DNA from: JBOGUF01 sp050696075
GTDB taxonomy: Bacteria > Chloroflexota > Chloroflexia > Thermomicrobiales > UBA6265
NCBI GenBank assembly: GCA_050696075.1
Contig: JBOGUF010000049.1
Location: 1-30,753 of the forward strand
DNA: 30,753 nucleotides
Reading direction: 5' to 3'
Shown: positions 1-6,664 of the stretch, one piece after another
How the letters are laid out: every line of letters starts with the position of its first letter
Numbering within the stretch: the stretch's first letter is position 1
Notes under the pieces: model-generated
Database searches by the model: none
What the model was told of the DNA's origin: nothing
What the model saw: only the letters and a program-made list of their open reading frames with translations
Program-made: the position numbers and the translations under genes

Positions 1-1
1 C

Positions 2-112
2 ACCGCGCTCGTCGAGCGCGCGCTGCCCTGGCTGACCGCCGCCTGGCTCTGGGCGGAGGCCGAGGGGGCAGAGCAAGTGTTGGATCACGATGGCACCCCT
101 ACCTTTCGATGA
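2..112 (+). CDS. C-terminal end of an unidentified protein (partial)
   Basis: Only the last 36 residues and a TGA stop are in the window; the gene enters from the left edge. The tail is rich in Ala, Leu and Trp, then turns acidic and ends in PTFR. It is too short to assign a family. The reading frame is supported by G/C-rich third positions and by the stop coinciding with the start of a repeat (R1 copy a). The repeat may have replaced the original 3' end of this gene. Confidence 0.4.
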   Translation, partial: TALVERALPWLTAAWLWAEAEGAEQVLDHDGTPTFR

Positions 113-245
113 CCGCTTGCTGCGCCCGTCGCGCGTTCGCGCGACCCGCCGCGCATGCGGCCCGTCTAACGGTTATCGACCCGCGGTCGATGCGCGCTGA
201 CGCGCGCGGAGTTGCGGCGCAGCAAGCAGCGCCCCTACCCGGATC
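111..245. repeat. R1 repeat copy a (left-truncated, MITE-like)
   Basis: Starts with GCTTGCTGCGCCCG and ends with GCAGCAAGCAGCGCCCCTAC, the same terminal blocks as the copies at 10212-10352 and 14669-14813. The inner block ACGGTTATCGACCCGCG is the reverse complement of part of the copy at 14669. The outer ACCGTGTAGGGGC part of the left end is missing. The left edge coincides with the stop codon of the preceding gene. Confidence 0.65.
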
Positions 246-514
246 GTGGCGGGCAGGGCGCGTTGTGCGAAATAGGCGCGGCAAGCGGCGGCGCGGGCGG
301 CCAGGGCGGCACGGAGCCTGTGAGGCGCGATTTCCGGCGTTCGTATCCCCACGACGTCGTCCGACCGTGGACGATGGCCTCCTGATCCCTGTCGGCCTGG
401 CCGCCCGCGCCGCTGCCTCTTCCCAAATGTGAACGTACGCCGTAGGATACGGATCACGACCACGGGGAGAACGCGGCGGCGTGGCCGGATTCGCCGGAAC
501 GGGGGAGGGCGAAC
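246..514. other. Intergenic leader of the purine permease
   Basis: No convincing gene is seen. Short open frames here on both strands are arginine/alanine-rich GC shadows. A small dyad CCGTA-GGA-TACGG lies at about 440-452. I see no purine riboswitch core, although such riboswitches control related permeases in Firmicutes. A purine-rich GGGGGAGGG at 501-509 serves the next gene. Confidence 0.4.
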
Positions 515-1936
515 GTGAGCCAGGGCATGAGCGGCACGGGCGACATCCTCGCGCAGCGCTTCCGGCTGCGCGAGAACGGGACCGATCTGCGCACCGAAGC
601 GTTGGCTGGGCTGACCACCTTCATGGTCATGTCTTACATCATCGCGGTCAACCCGTTGATCCTCAACCGCGGCGGCGACGGACTGCCGATCCGCGAGGTC
701 GCCTCCGTCACCTGCCTCGTCGCTGGACTGCTGACCATCGCGATGGGGCTCTACACCAACCGGGCGCTCGCCATCGCGCCGGGTCTGGGGCTCAACGCGA
801 TCGTCGCCTTCACCCTTGCCGGCTCGATGGGACTCAGCTTTCCGGAGGCGATGGGCGTCGTCGTCACCGAGGGGATCATCATCACCCTACTGGTGCTGGC
901 CGGCGTGCGCCAGATCGTGCTCGACGCGGTGCCGTTCGTGCTGAAGCAGGCGATCGCGGTCGGCATCGGCTTTTTCATCCTCTTCATCGGGCTGGTCAAC
1001 GCCGGGATGATCCGGTTCCTGCCCGGCCCAACCGGAACATTCGGCAGCATCCTCGAACTCTCGCCGCTCAACACCTGGCCGATCTTTGTCACCGTCGTCG
1101 GCTTGGCGATCACCATCTTCCTTTATGCCCGCGGCATCCGGGGGGCGATTCTGATCGGGATCGTCGCCTCGACCCTCGTCGCCTTTCTCGTGCCGGACGA
1201 CGTCGCCGTCTGGCCGGACGACCCCTTCGCCGGCCCCAACTTCAGTCTGATCGGCGACGTCAGCTTCGGTTATTGGGGCGAGCTCGGCATTTTGACCGCG
1301 CTGCTCGTCGTCTTCAGCCTCTTGCTGGCCGACTTCTTCGACACGATGGGCACGCTGGTCGGGGTCGGCAGCCAGGCGGGCTACCTGAATGAGCGGGGCG
1401 AGTTCCCGGACGCCAACAAGCCGCTGCTGATCGACTCCCTGGGCGCGGTCTCCGGCGGGCTGATGAGCGCCTCCTCGGCGACTACCTACATCGAGTCGGC
1501 CTCCGGCGTGGCGGTCGGGGGGCGGACGGGGTTGGTCTCGGTCGTCACCGGCGTGCTCTTCTTGCTGGCACTGCCGTTCGTCAGTCTGGTCCAGGCGGTG
1601 CCGCAGGCGGCGACGGCGCCGGCGCTGATCTTCGTCGGGTTCCTCATGGTCGCTGTCCTCTCCGAGCGGGAGACGACGACCGCCGACGGGCGCACCTTCC
1701 GCACCCGCGCTATCGACTTCGGCAACATCGAGCAGGGCCTGCCGGTGGTGCTGACGATGCTGATCATGCCGCTCACCTTCAGCATCACCAATGGCATCGG
1801 CGCCGGCTTCGTCAGCTACGTCCTCGTCAAGATCGCGCGCGGCAAGGCGCGCGAGGTTCACCCCGGCGTCTACGTCGTCGCCGCGGCCTTCCTGCTCTAC
1901 TTCCTGCGCTGGGCGCTCTTTGACGCGGATTTTTAG
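515..1936 (+). CDS. NCS2-family purine permease (AzgA/PbuG type)
   Basis: A 473-residue integral membrane protein, a normal length for AzgA-type NCS2 transporters, which import hypoxanthine, guanine or adenine with protons across the cytoplasmic membrane. The N-terminal signature is clear: TEALAGLTTFMVMSYIIAVN (about residues 27-46) matches the AzgA/PbuG start. It is followed by some 12-14 hydrophobic segments. The conserved motif around DFFDTMGTLVGVGSQAGYL (about 273-291) and the SSATTYIESASGVAVGGRTG block (about 320-340) are also typical. The GTG start at 515 is preceded by GGGGGAGGG with good spacing; an in-frame ATG at 527 is an alternative. It stands alone, so the substrate cannot be narrowed beyond purine bases. 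Confidence 0.88.
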   Translation: MSQGMSGTGDILAQRFRLRENGTDLRTEALAGLTTFMVMSYIIAVNPLILNRGGDGLPIREVASVTCLVAGLLTIAMGLYTNRALAIAPGLGLNAIVAFTLAGSMGLSFPEAMGVVVTEGIIITLLVLAGVRQIVLDAVPFVLKQAIAVGIGFFILFIGLVNAGMIRFLPGPTGTFGSILELSPLNTWPIFVTVVGLAITIFLYARGIRGAILIGIVASTLVAFLVPDDVAVWPDDPFAGPNFSLIGDVSFGYWGELGILTALLVVFSLLLADFFDTMGTLVGVGSQAGYLNERGEFPDANKPLLIDSLGAVSGGLMSASSATTYIESASGVAVGGRTGLVSVVTGVLFLLALPFVSLVQAVPQAATAPALIFVGFLMVAVLSERETTTADGRTFRTRAIDFGNIEQGLPVVLTMLIMPLTFSITNGIGAGFVSYVLVKIARGKAREVHPGVYVVAAAFLLYFLRWALFDADF

Positions 1937-1943
1937 GGCAGAC

Positions 1944-2033
1944 GGCCCCCCCGGCCCCCCAACTTTGGGGGGGGGACGACGGAGCGCGTCGGCGTCCGTC
2001 GTGCTCCCCCAGGATTGGGGGCCGGGGGGACGA
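1944..2033. terminator. G/C-run inverted repeats after the permease, possible terminator
   Basis: Begins 7 nt after the permease stop. It contains two local hairpins, CCCCCCAA-CTT-TGGGGGG (about 1955-1972) and CCCCC-AGGATT-GGGGG (about 2006-2021). The outer flanks also pair: CCCCCCGGCCCCCC on the left with GGGGGCCGGGGGG on the right. The block GGGGGACGAC occurs on both sides. It has no T-tract, so a rho-independent role is uncertain; it may be a dispersed palindromic repeat. Confidence 0.45.
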
Positions 2034-2119
2034 CCGCGTCGCTAGGCGAAAATACGTAGTCGCCGCGAAGAAACTCCCCGGACGAAATCGGTCATTCTCT
2101 GGATGTGCGCCACTAGGTG

Positions 2120-2144
2120 CCGGCGCATGATACGTATGCGCCGG
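2120..2144. promoter_or_regulatory. Perfect 9-bp inverted repeat upstream of small gene
   Basis: CCGGCGCAT and ATGCGCCGG are perfect 9-bp arms around the 7-nt loop GATACGT. The repeat lies 51 nt before the start of the small ORF at 2196. It could be an operator or an mRNA leader hairpin. No matching copy was seen elsewhere in the window. Confidence 0.4.
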
Positions 2145-2195
2145 AATAGATTGGCCGGCGGGACGCCAAGGGACCCAGGGAAGAGGAGCAACGTA

Positions 2196-2441
2196 ATGGC
2201 CGTCTCAGCTACGTTTCTCGCTCCAGGCCAGCGCTACATGAGCGCCAGTGGTCAGCCGTGGCAGGTCGATTTTCAGGTGACGATCCTCGAAGTCGAGCGC
2301 GATCAGTTCGACAACATGGTCGTCACGTACCGCGGTCCGGAAGGCGGACGAATCACGACGTTCGCGCTCGAACTGGAAGAGGCGCTCGAGGACGGGCAGA
2401 TCGTTCCCATCCACGGCAGCTTCCGCCTGGCCGACTGCTAG
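2196..2441 (+). CDS. Small conserved-looking protein of unknown function (81 aa)
   Basis: The ATG at 2196 is preceded by GAAGAGGAGCA (2180-2190), which decides this start over more upstream in-frame ATGs. The 81-residue product has no signal peptide or membrane segment. It reads like a small beta-rich domain: a hydrophobic/charged N-terminal half with FLAPGQRYMSASG and VDFQVTILEVERD, then VVTYRGPEGG and an acidic stretch LELEEALEDG before the C-terminus. The phrase 'TYRGPEGG..TTFALELEEALEDGQIVP' suggests a fold of alternating strands. I do not recognise the family. It is monocistronic, preceded by the hairpin at 2120-2144. Confidence 0.7.
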   Translation: MAVSATFLAPGQRYMSASGQPWQVDFQVTILEVERDQFDNMVVTYRGPEGGRITTFALELEEALEDGQIVPIHGSFRLADC

Positions 2442-2641
2442 CGCCTCGCACGTCCTACTCGTCTGGTGGTCGTGGTTGCCCATAAGTGATCCCTGATGAG
2501 GGTAGAGACATGACGTTCTTAATGATGATCCTCCATTTCTACGGGCAGCGGTACCGGCGCCCCGGTCGCTGAACGGAGGTTCGAGCGCGATTCCTCGCCG
2601 CGGCTCGGAATGAGGGACCTCGCCGCCCTTGCCGTCGTCGG

Positions 2642-2723
2642 CGCCCTCGACAGGGCGCGAGGAAACCCTGATGCTTCGCACGGATTGAATCGGCCCGGCA
2701 GCCAACCGGGCACGCGAAGCATC
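2642..2723. repeat. Palindromic leader of acyl-CoA dehydrogenase (two hairpins)
   Basis: The 290-nt gap before the acyl-CoA dehydrogenase holds no gene. It contains GCGCCCT-CGAC-AGGGCGC (2641-2658) and a longer stem, GATGCTTCGC (2670-2679) with GCGAAGCATC (2714-2723). The GATGCTTCGC/GCGAAGCATC words also occur in R2 repeats, so this may be a decayed R2-like element. The second stem ends 8 nt before the ATG and could cover its GGAG ribosome site. Confidence 0.45.
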
Positions 2724-2731
2724 TGGAGACC

Positions 2732-3973
2732 ATGGACTTCACCTTCAGCGCGCGGCATGAAGAGGTCCGCGAGACGGCGGCGCGGGTGGCGCGGGAGGTC
2801 GTTGCTCCGCGCGCGGCCGAGGTTGACCGCACCGGCGACTACCCCGAGGACTACTTCGCCGCCTTCCGCGATGCCGGCTTGCTGCGTCTGGCCTTTCCGC
2901 CGGACCTGGGGGGTTCTGGCGCGGGAACGCTCGGCCTGGCGATCGCGGTCGAGGAGATGGCCAAGTACGATTGCTCCGCCGGCCTGATGCTGCTGACGAC
3001 ACGCCTGGCGACCGCCTCTCTCCAGATAGCCGGAACACCTGAGCAGAAGGAGCGGTACGTCCGTGGCGTCGCGGAGGGCGAATTGCGCGGCTGCTTCGCC
3101 CTGACCGAGCCGGAGGCGGGCTCCGACGCCGCCAACATCGAGACGACCGCGCTCCGCGACGGCGACGACTACCTCCTCAACGGCAGCAAGCTCTGGGCGG
3201 GGCAGGCGACGGTCGCCGACTTCGCCGTCGTCGTGGCCAAGACCGACCCGCGGGCCGGGGCGCGCGGCGTCAGCATCTTCGTCGTCGATCTGCCGAACCC
3301 CGGTTTCTGCATCGCGCGCGAGCTGCCGAAAATGGGCGTCACCGGCGTGCCGGTCGTCGAGATCGAGCTGAATGACTGCCGGATACCGGCCTCGGCGCTG
3401 GTCGGCAAAGAGCACCGGGGGTTCCGCACGGTGATGCGGCATCTCAACGTGGTGCGCCCGCTGGTCGCCGCCCGCGGCGTCGGCCTCGCGGCCGGCGTCA
3501 CCCAGTACGCGCTGGCCTACGCAAAACAGCGCCGCACGTTCGGCAAGCCCTTGATCGAGCACCAGGGGATCGCCTTCCCCCTCGCCGAGCTTGCGATCGA
3601 GATCGAAGCGGCCCGCCTGCTGACCTACCGCGCCGCCTGGCTGGTCGATCAGGGTCATAGCGACCGCGACGTGGCGCACTACCTCTCGATGGCGAAGGCG
3701 AAGGCGAGCGAAGTCGCCGTCCGCGCCGCCGATCAAGCCCTGCAGACCCTCGGCGGCTTCGGCTACCTCAAGGACTTTCCGCTCGAACGCCACTACCGCG
3801 ACGCCAAGCAACTGACCATCGTCGAAGGCACCAGCGAGATCCACCGCCTCATCATCGCCCGCGCCCTCAAAGACGGCCTCCTCGATTGGGGCTACGACGT
3901 CGAAGCGGCCGGCCCCTTGCCGCGCGGCGAGAAGGACCCGGCGCGCGGGCGGCGTCCGGCCTTCATCTCATAA
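2732..3973 (+). CDS. Acyl-CoA dehydrogenase family protein
   Basis: A 413-residue flavoenzyme of the acyl-CoA dehydrogenase family, which introduces a trans-2,3 double bond into acyl-CoA and passes electrons to ETF. The N-terminal helical domain (about 1-115) is followed by the FAD-binding beta domain with ALTEPEAGSDAANIETTA (123-140) and the SKLWAGQA block. The C-terminal helical domain carries YAKQRRTFGKPLIEHQ (263-278), LQTLGGFGYLKDFPLERHYRD (338-357) and the catalytic-loop motif VEGTSEIHRL. Glu365 in that motif is at the position of the catalytic base in medium/short-chain enzymes. A short Arg/Pro-rich tail extends past the usual end (about 392-413). The ATG at 2732 has GGAG close upstream. 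The substrate chain type cannot be read from the sequence. Confidence 0.88.
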   Translation: MDFTFSARHEEVRETAARVAREVVAPRAAEVDRTGDYPEDYFAAFRDAGLLRLAFPPDLGGSGAGTLGLAIAVEEMAKYDCSAGLMLLTTRLATASLQIAGTPEQKERYVRGVAEGELRGCFALTEPEAGSDAANIETTALRDGDDYLLNGSKLWAGQATVADFAVVVAKTDPRAGARGVSIFVVDLPNPGFCIARELPKMGVTGVPVVEIELNDCRIPASALVGKEHRGFRTVMRHLNVVRPLVAARGVGLAAGVTQYALAYAKQRRTFGKPLIEHQGIAFPLAELAIEIEAARLLTYRAAWLVDQGHSDRDVAHYLSMAKAKASEVAVRAADQALQTLGGFGYLKDFPLERHYRDAKQLTIVEGTSEIHRLIIARALKDGLLDWGYDVEAAGPLPRGEKDPARGRRPAFIS

Positions 3974-4051
3974 TCGGCGCGTGCTTGGGTCATACGGGAG
4001 AACCGGCGGCACGGGTCACGCCGGCGGACAGAGACCACCAGGGGAGTAGGC

Positions 4052-4474
4052 ATGGTTACCATCGATACGTCAACCGAATTCGGTACCCGCGTCGCGGATC
4101 GCCTCGAGAACGAAGCGATCATCTGGCTGACGACCGTTGACCGCGGCGGCACCCCGCAACCGGTGCCGGTTTGGTTCCTCTGGACCGATGCGGAGTTCCT
4201 GATCTTCAGCCAGCCAAACACGCCCAAGCTGCGCAACACCGCGCGCAACCCGCGAGTGTCCCTCAACTTCCACGGCACCGAGACGGGCGGCAACATCGTC
4301 GTTTTCACCGGCAACGCTCAGTTTGGGGACGTTTCACCGACGCCTGAGGAGATGGACGCCTACAACGCCAAGTACATCGACGCCATGGGGCACATGGATT
4401 ACACGCCGGAAGCATTTGTCGCGGAGTACTCCGTGCCCATCCGCGTCACGCCCGGCAAACTGCGCGGGTTCTAG
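4052..4474 (+). CDS. PPOX-class split-barrel oxidoreductase, probably F420-dependent (TIGR03667-like)
   Basis: A 140-residue protein of the pyridoxamine-phosphate-oxidase-like split beta-barrel superfamily. Family hallmarks are the strand pair WLTTVDRGGTPQPVPVWFLW (about 29-48), the loop FSQPNTPKLRNTARNPRVSLNF, and the C-terminal 'IRVTPGKLRGF', typical of the Rv3369-like TIGR03667 group that uses F420 or flavin for reductions. AGGGGAG just before the ATG at 4052 supports the start. Its TAG stop (4472-4474) is the first triplet of an R2 repeat, so the last residues may have been reset by the insertion, but the family ending LRGF seems intact. The cofactor is inferred from family membership only. 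Confidence 0.8.
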   Translation: MVTIDTSTEFGTRVADRLENEAIIWLTTVDRGGTPQPVPVWFLWTDAEFLIFSQPNTPKLRNTARNPRVSLNFHGTETGGNIVVFTGNAQFGDVSPTPEEMDAYNAKYIDAMGHMDYTPEAFVAEYSVPIRVTPGKLRGF

Positions 4475-4606
4475 GGCCTGTCTGCACCCCGTCATGCTGA
4501 GGTTTCGAAGCATCCCCGCGCGAAGCGCAGCGGCGGCACGCGGGACCGGCTTCGCCGGGGGATGCTTCGCTGCCTCAGCATGACGGAGCGTTGCAAACAC
4601 GGCCTA
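4472..4606. repeat. R2 repeat copy a (MITE-like, between convergent genes)
   Basis: A 135-bp element with imperfect terminal inverted repeats: TAGGGCCTGTCTGC on the left, GCAAACACGGCCTA on the right. Nested inside are CGTCATGCTGAGG...CGAAGCATCCCC and GGGGATGCTTCG...CCTCAGCATGACG, so most of it folds into one hairpin. A close copy lies at 12842-12980. Its first and last triplets are the stop codons (TAG, and CTA on the other strand) of the two flanking convergent genes. It has no coding capacity. Confidence 0.8.
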
Positions 4607-5143
4607 ACCGACTTCGTCGCCGGTCTCCGTGTCGCGGATGACCGCCTCGCCAGTGCCGGTGTCGTAGACCGCATAGGTGGACGCGATGTCGCCGCGCGTT
4701 GGGTGCCAGCCCATGATCGCGCCGGGGTTGAGTTCCAGCGAGGCGCCCGGTTCCCGGTGGTTCCGGTACTCGTGGTCGTGGCCGTAGCAGACGAGGTCGA
4801 ATTGCCCCGAGGCGGCGACGAGGCTGCCCACGTCGGCGAAGTGGTGGACGAAGATGCGTTTGCCGCCGAGCTCCAGGGTCGCCGACTCGCCGCGCACCCG
4901 CACGTTCGGTCGCCGCGGGTTCATCGCCTTGGCGGTGATGCGGTAGCGATCCCCGTCGTTGTTCCCGAAGACGATGGTGATCTCGCCCGCCGGGAATCCC
5001 TCGACCAGCTCATCGATGATGAACGGGGAGCAAAGATCGCCGCAGCAGATTAGCGCCTCCGCTCCGGCCGCCGAAAGACGTTCCAGCGCCATTCGCAGTC
5101 GCGGCAAGTGGTCGTGGATGTCCGAGATCACACCGATCAGCAT
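4604..5143 (-). CDS. YfcE/MJ0936-type metallophosphoesterase
   Basis: A 179-residue calcineurin-like phosphodiesterase of the small YfcE/MJ0936 group, expected to bind two metal ions and hydrolyse phosphodiesters or phosphomonoesters in the cytoplasm. All motifs are present: SDIHDH (Asp8, His10), CGDL (Asp36), GNND (Asn61), VHHFAD (His100) and YGHDHE (His122, His124). The ATG at 5143 is chosen because the fold begins at once with MLIGVISDIH; the open frame extends upstream into the toxin gene without homology. It starts 11 nt after the end of the PIN toxin and is probably co-transcribed with that toxin-antitoxin pair. Its TAG stop lies in the R2 repeat. The physiological substrate is unknown. 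Confidence 0.88.
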   Translation of the reverse strand: MLIGVISDIHDHLPRLRMALERLSAAGAEALICCGDLCSPFIIDELVEGFPAGEITIVFGNNDGDRYRITAKAMNPRRPNVRVRGESATLELGGKRIFVHHFADVGSLVAASGQFDLVCYGHDHEYRNHREPGASLELNPGAIMGWHPTRGDIASTYAVYDTGTGEAVIRDTETGDEVG

Positions 5144-5154
5144 GCAGTCGTTCC

Positions 5155-5562
5155 CTACGAATTCACCGTCTCGACGAACTCGCGTGGTGAGATGATCGGG
5201 ATCCCCTCGTACTCCCCAAGCCGCAAGAGGTGCTTGCGGTCGCCGGTGACGATGAAATCGGCCTTGCCGGCGACCGCGCATTCGAGCACGCGGTTGTCCG
5301 ACTCCTTGGCGGTGATGACGGCGAGGCGAAAGGTGGGGTCGCCGAACTCCGACCAAACGATGATGTTTCGTTCGATTCGCAGAACCTCTTCCTCGGCAAG
5401 TCCAAAGCCCCTCAAGGTACGGAGCACCTGATCAACCAACGCCCGAGAGATTACCGACTGGACGACCTTGTCCTCAATGGCTCGTAACGCTATTCCAGGA
5501 ATCGACTCGGATTTGAGTGTCGCCGAAACCCAGACATTGGCATCGACGACGACACGTTGCAT
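5155..5562 (-). CDS. PIN-domain toxin, copy 1 (VapC-like ribonuclease)
   Basis: A 135-residue PIN-domain protein of the 'putative toxin component, PIN family' group (TIGR00305-like), predicted to be a Mg-dependent ribonuclease toxin. Acidic residues are at the expected places: VVVDANVWVS (Asp7), a Glu/Asp patch in the middle, SDNRVLECAV (Asp88, Glu93) and IVTGDRKHLL (Asp106). The ATG directly abuts the antitoxin stop (5563/5562). About two thirds of positions are identical to the second copy at 5923-6330 by hand count. Both ends are nearly identical, while residues 24-80 differ strongly. Confidence 0.85.
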   Translation of the reverse strand: MQRVVVDANVWVSATLKSESIPGIALRAIEDKVVQSVISRALVDQVLRTLRGFGLAEEEVLRIERNIIVWSEFGDPTFRLAVITAKESDNRVLECAVAGKADFIVTGDRKHLLRLGEYEGIPIISPREFVETVNS

Positions 5563-5817
5563 CTAGGCTTCGTCCTCTAGCGAATCCATGAACTCTTCGA
5601 CAAACGCTTCGATATCGTCCTCGGGGCGCAGGCCAAGCGATGCCGCGATCTTAGCCCCTTCCTCTTGCACCTGTCGCCATTGCCGATTGGATCGGACGTA
5701 CTGCCGCACCGCGGCACGGATGAGCACGTCGGTCGGGCGATTCGTTTCCGCCGAGGCCGCTTCGATCTCCGCGATCAGCTCCTTCGGCAACGAAAGACTC
5801 GTTTGGGTTGCAACCAT
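5563..5817 (-). CDS. RHH-type antitoxin, copy 1
   Basis: An 84-residue protein starting with a ribbon-helix-helix segment: QTSLSLPKELIAEIEAAS, then RPTDVLIRAAVRQYV. This is typical of CopG/ParD-like antitoxins that bind their own promoter. The acidic C-terminus (EDDIEAFVEEFMDSLEDEA) would wrap the PIN toxin encoded immediately downstream. The last 32 residues are identical to copy 2 (6331-6585), while the DNA-binding half differs. It is expressed from a candidate promoter at 5865-5893. Confidence 0.82.
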   Translation of the reverse strand: MVATQTSLSLPKELIAEIEAASAETNRPTDVLIRAAVRQYVRSNRQWRQVQEEGAKIAASLGLRPEDDIEAFVEEFMDSLEDEA

Positions 5818-5864
5818 GGCGCGGACCTTTCGTCGTGTCCGGGCGCGTTCTCGCCCGCGAAACG

Positions 5865-5893
5865 AGTATTGACCCTTGTTGTGTGACCGTCAA
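5865..5893 (-). promoter_or_regulatory. Candidate promoter/operator of toxin-antitoxin pair 1
   Basis: On the minus strand TTGACG (5888-5893) is followed by 17 nt and AATACT (5865-5870). The sequence TTGAC...GTCAA forms an inverted repeat bridging the two boxes, suited to antitoxin autoregulation. The same arrangement, with GTCAATACTCG, precedes pair 2 at 6636-6664. Confidence 0.55.
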
Positions 5894-5922
5894 GTCGGCA
5901 CTAATCAGCATCATGTCGGCCC

Positions 5923-6330
5923 CTACGAGCGGACGGAATCAATGAACTCCCGCGGTGAGATGATGGGGATGCCCTCGTACTGGCCGAGGCGGAGCAGGTG
6001 CTTGCGGTCGCCCGTCACGATGTAGTCCACGCCCCCGGCGACCGCGCATTCGAGCACGCGGTTGTCCGATGCCTTGGCGGTGATGACAGCGAGGCGAAAG
6101 GTGGGTTCGATACGTGTCGACCTCCGAAAGACGACACTCTCCATAGCCTGAAATCGCTCATCTGAGAGCCGAAGCCGCTTGAGCGTACGAAGCACCTGAT
6201 CCAGCAGGGCGCGGGAGATAACCGACTCGACTTCTGCTGATCTCACCATCTGAACGACATGGCCTGGTATGGATTCGGGTTTGAGCGCCGCCGAGACCCA
6301 GACATTGGCATCCAAGACGACACGCGGCAT
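5923..6330 (-). CDS. PIN-domain toxin, copy 2 (VapC-like ribonuclease)
   Basis: A 135-residue paralogue of the toxin at 5155-5562, with the same acidic residues: VVLDANVWVS (Asp7), SDNRVLECAV (Asp88, Glu93) and IVTGDRKHLL (Asp106). The ATG abuts the antitoxin stop (6331/6330). The central region (about 24-80) has diverged from copy 1 (for example GHVVQMVRSAEVES against GIALRAIEDKVVQS), whereas the last 50 residues differ at few positions. It is predicted to be an RNA-cleaving toxin; the target RNA is unknown. Confidence 0.85.
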   Translation of the reverse strand: MPRVVLDANVWVSAALKPESIPGHVVQMVRSAEVESVISRALLDQVLRTLKRLRLSDERFQAMESVVFRRSTRIEPTFRLAVITAKASDNRVLECAVAGGVDYIVTGDRKHLLRLGQYEGIPIISPREFIDSVRS

Positions 6331-6585
6331 CTATGCCTCGTCCTCAAGTGAGTCCATGAACTCCTCGACGAATGCCTCGATGTCGTCCTCGGGGCGCAGG
6401 CCAAGCGATGCCGCGATCTTAGCCCCTTCCTGCTGCACCTCTCGCCACTGCCGGTCAGTTCGCATGAACTGCCGCACCGCCGCCCGGATCAAGACCTCCT
6501 TCGAAAGGTTCGCTTCCTCCGCGGCAGCTTCGATCTCTTCGACTAACTCTTTCGGCAACGCGATACTCGATGCGACCGCAACCAT
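6331..6585 (-). CDS. RHH-type antitoxin, copy 2
   Basis: An 84-residue ribbon-helix-helix protein: SSIALPKELVEEIEAAAEEA, then LSKEVLIRAAVRQFM. Its C-terminal 32 residues are identical to those of copy 1, and the underlying DNA is also nearly identical there. The N-terminal DNA-binding half is diverged. Together with the toxin it forms pair 2 of a tandem duplication. Whether the two antitoxins cross-neutralise cannot be told from the sequence, but the identical toxin-binding tails make cross-talk likely. Confidence 0.82.
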   Translation of the reverse strand: MVAVASSIALPKELVEEIEAAAEEANLSKEVLIRAAVRQFMRTDRQWREVQQEGAKIAASLGLRPEDDIEAFVEEFMDSLEDEA

Positions 6586-6635
6586 GACGCGCCATCCTTT
6601 CGCGGTTCGGCGGGCCGATGCCCACCGACGATGCG

Positions 6636-6664
6636 AGTATTGACGCCTGGAATGCCGTCGTCAA
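6636..6664 (-). promoter_or_regulatory. Candidate promoter/operator of toxin-antitoxin pair 2
   Basis: Minus-strand TTGACG (6659-6664), 17 nt, then AATACT (6636-6641). It shares TTGACG-N16-GTCAATACTCG with pair 1. The -35 box overlaps the last codons and stop of the amidohydrolase gene, so the toxin-antitoxin pair sits tightly against it. Confidence 0.55.

Noticed and set aside
427..514. Purine riboswitch upstream of the AzgA/PbuG-type permease
   Set aside because: The conserved loop sequences and three-way junction pattern were not found; only a short 5-bp dyad is present.
887..1861. Minus-strand open frame opposite the purine permease
   Set aside because: Asp/Arg-rich shadow of a membrane protein gene, no ribosome site and no motifs.
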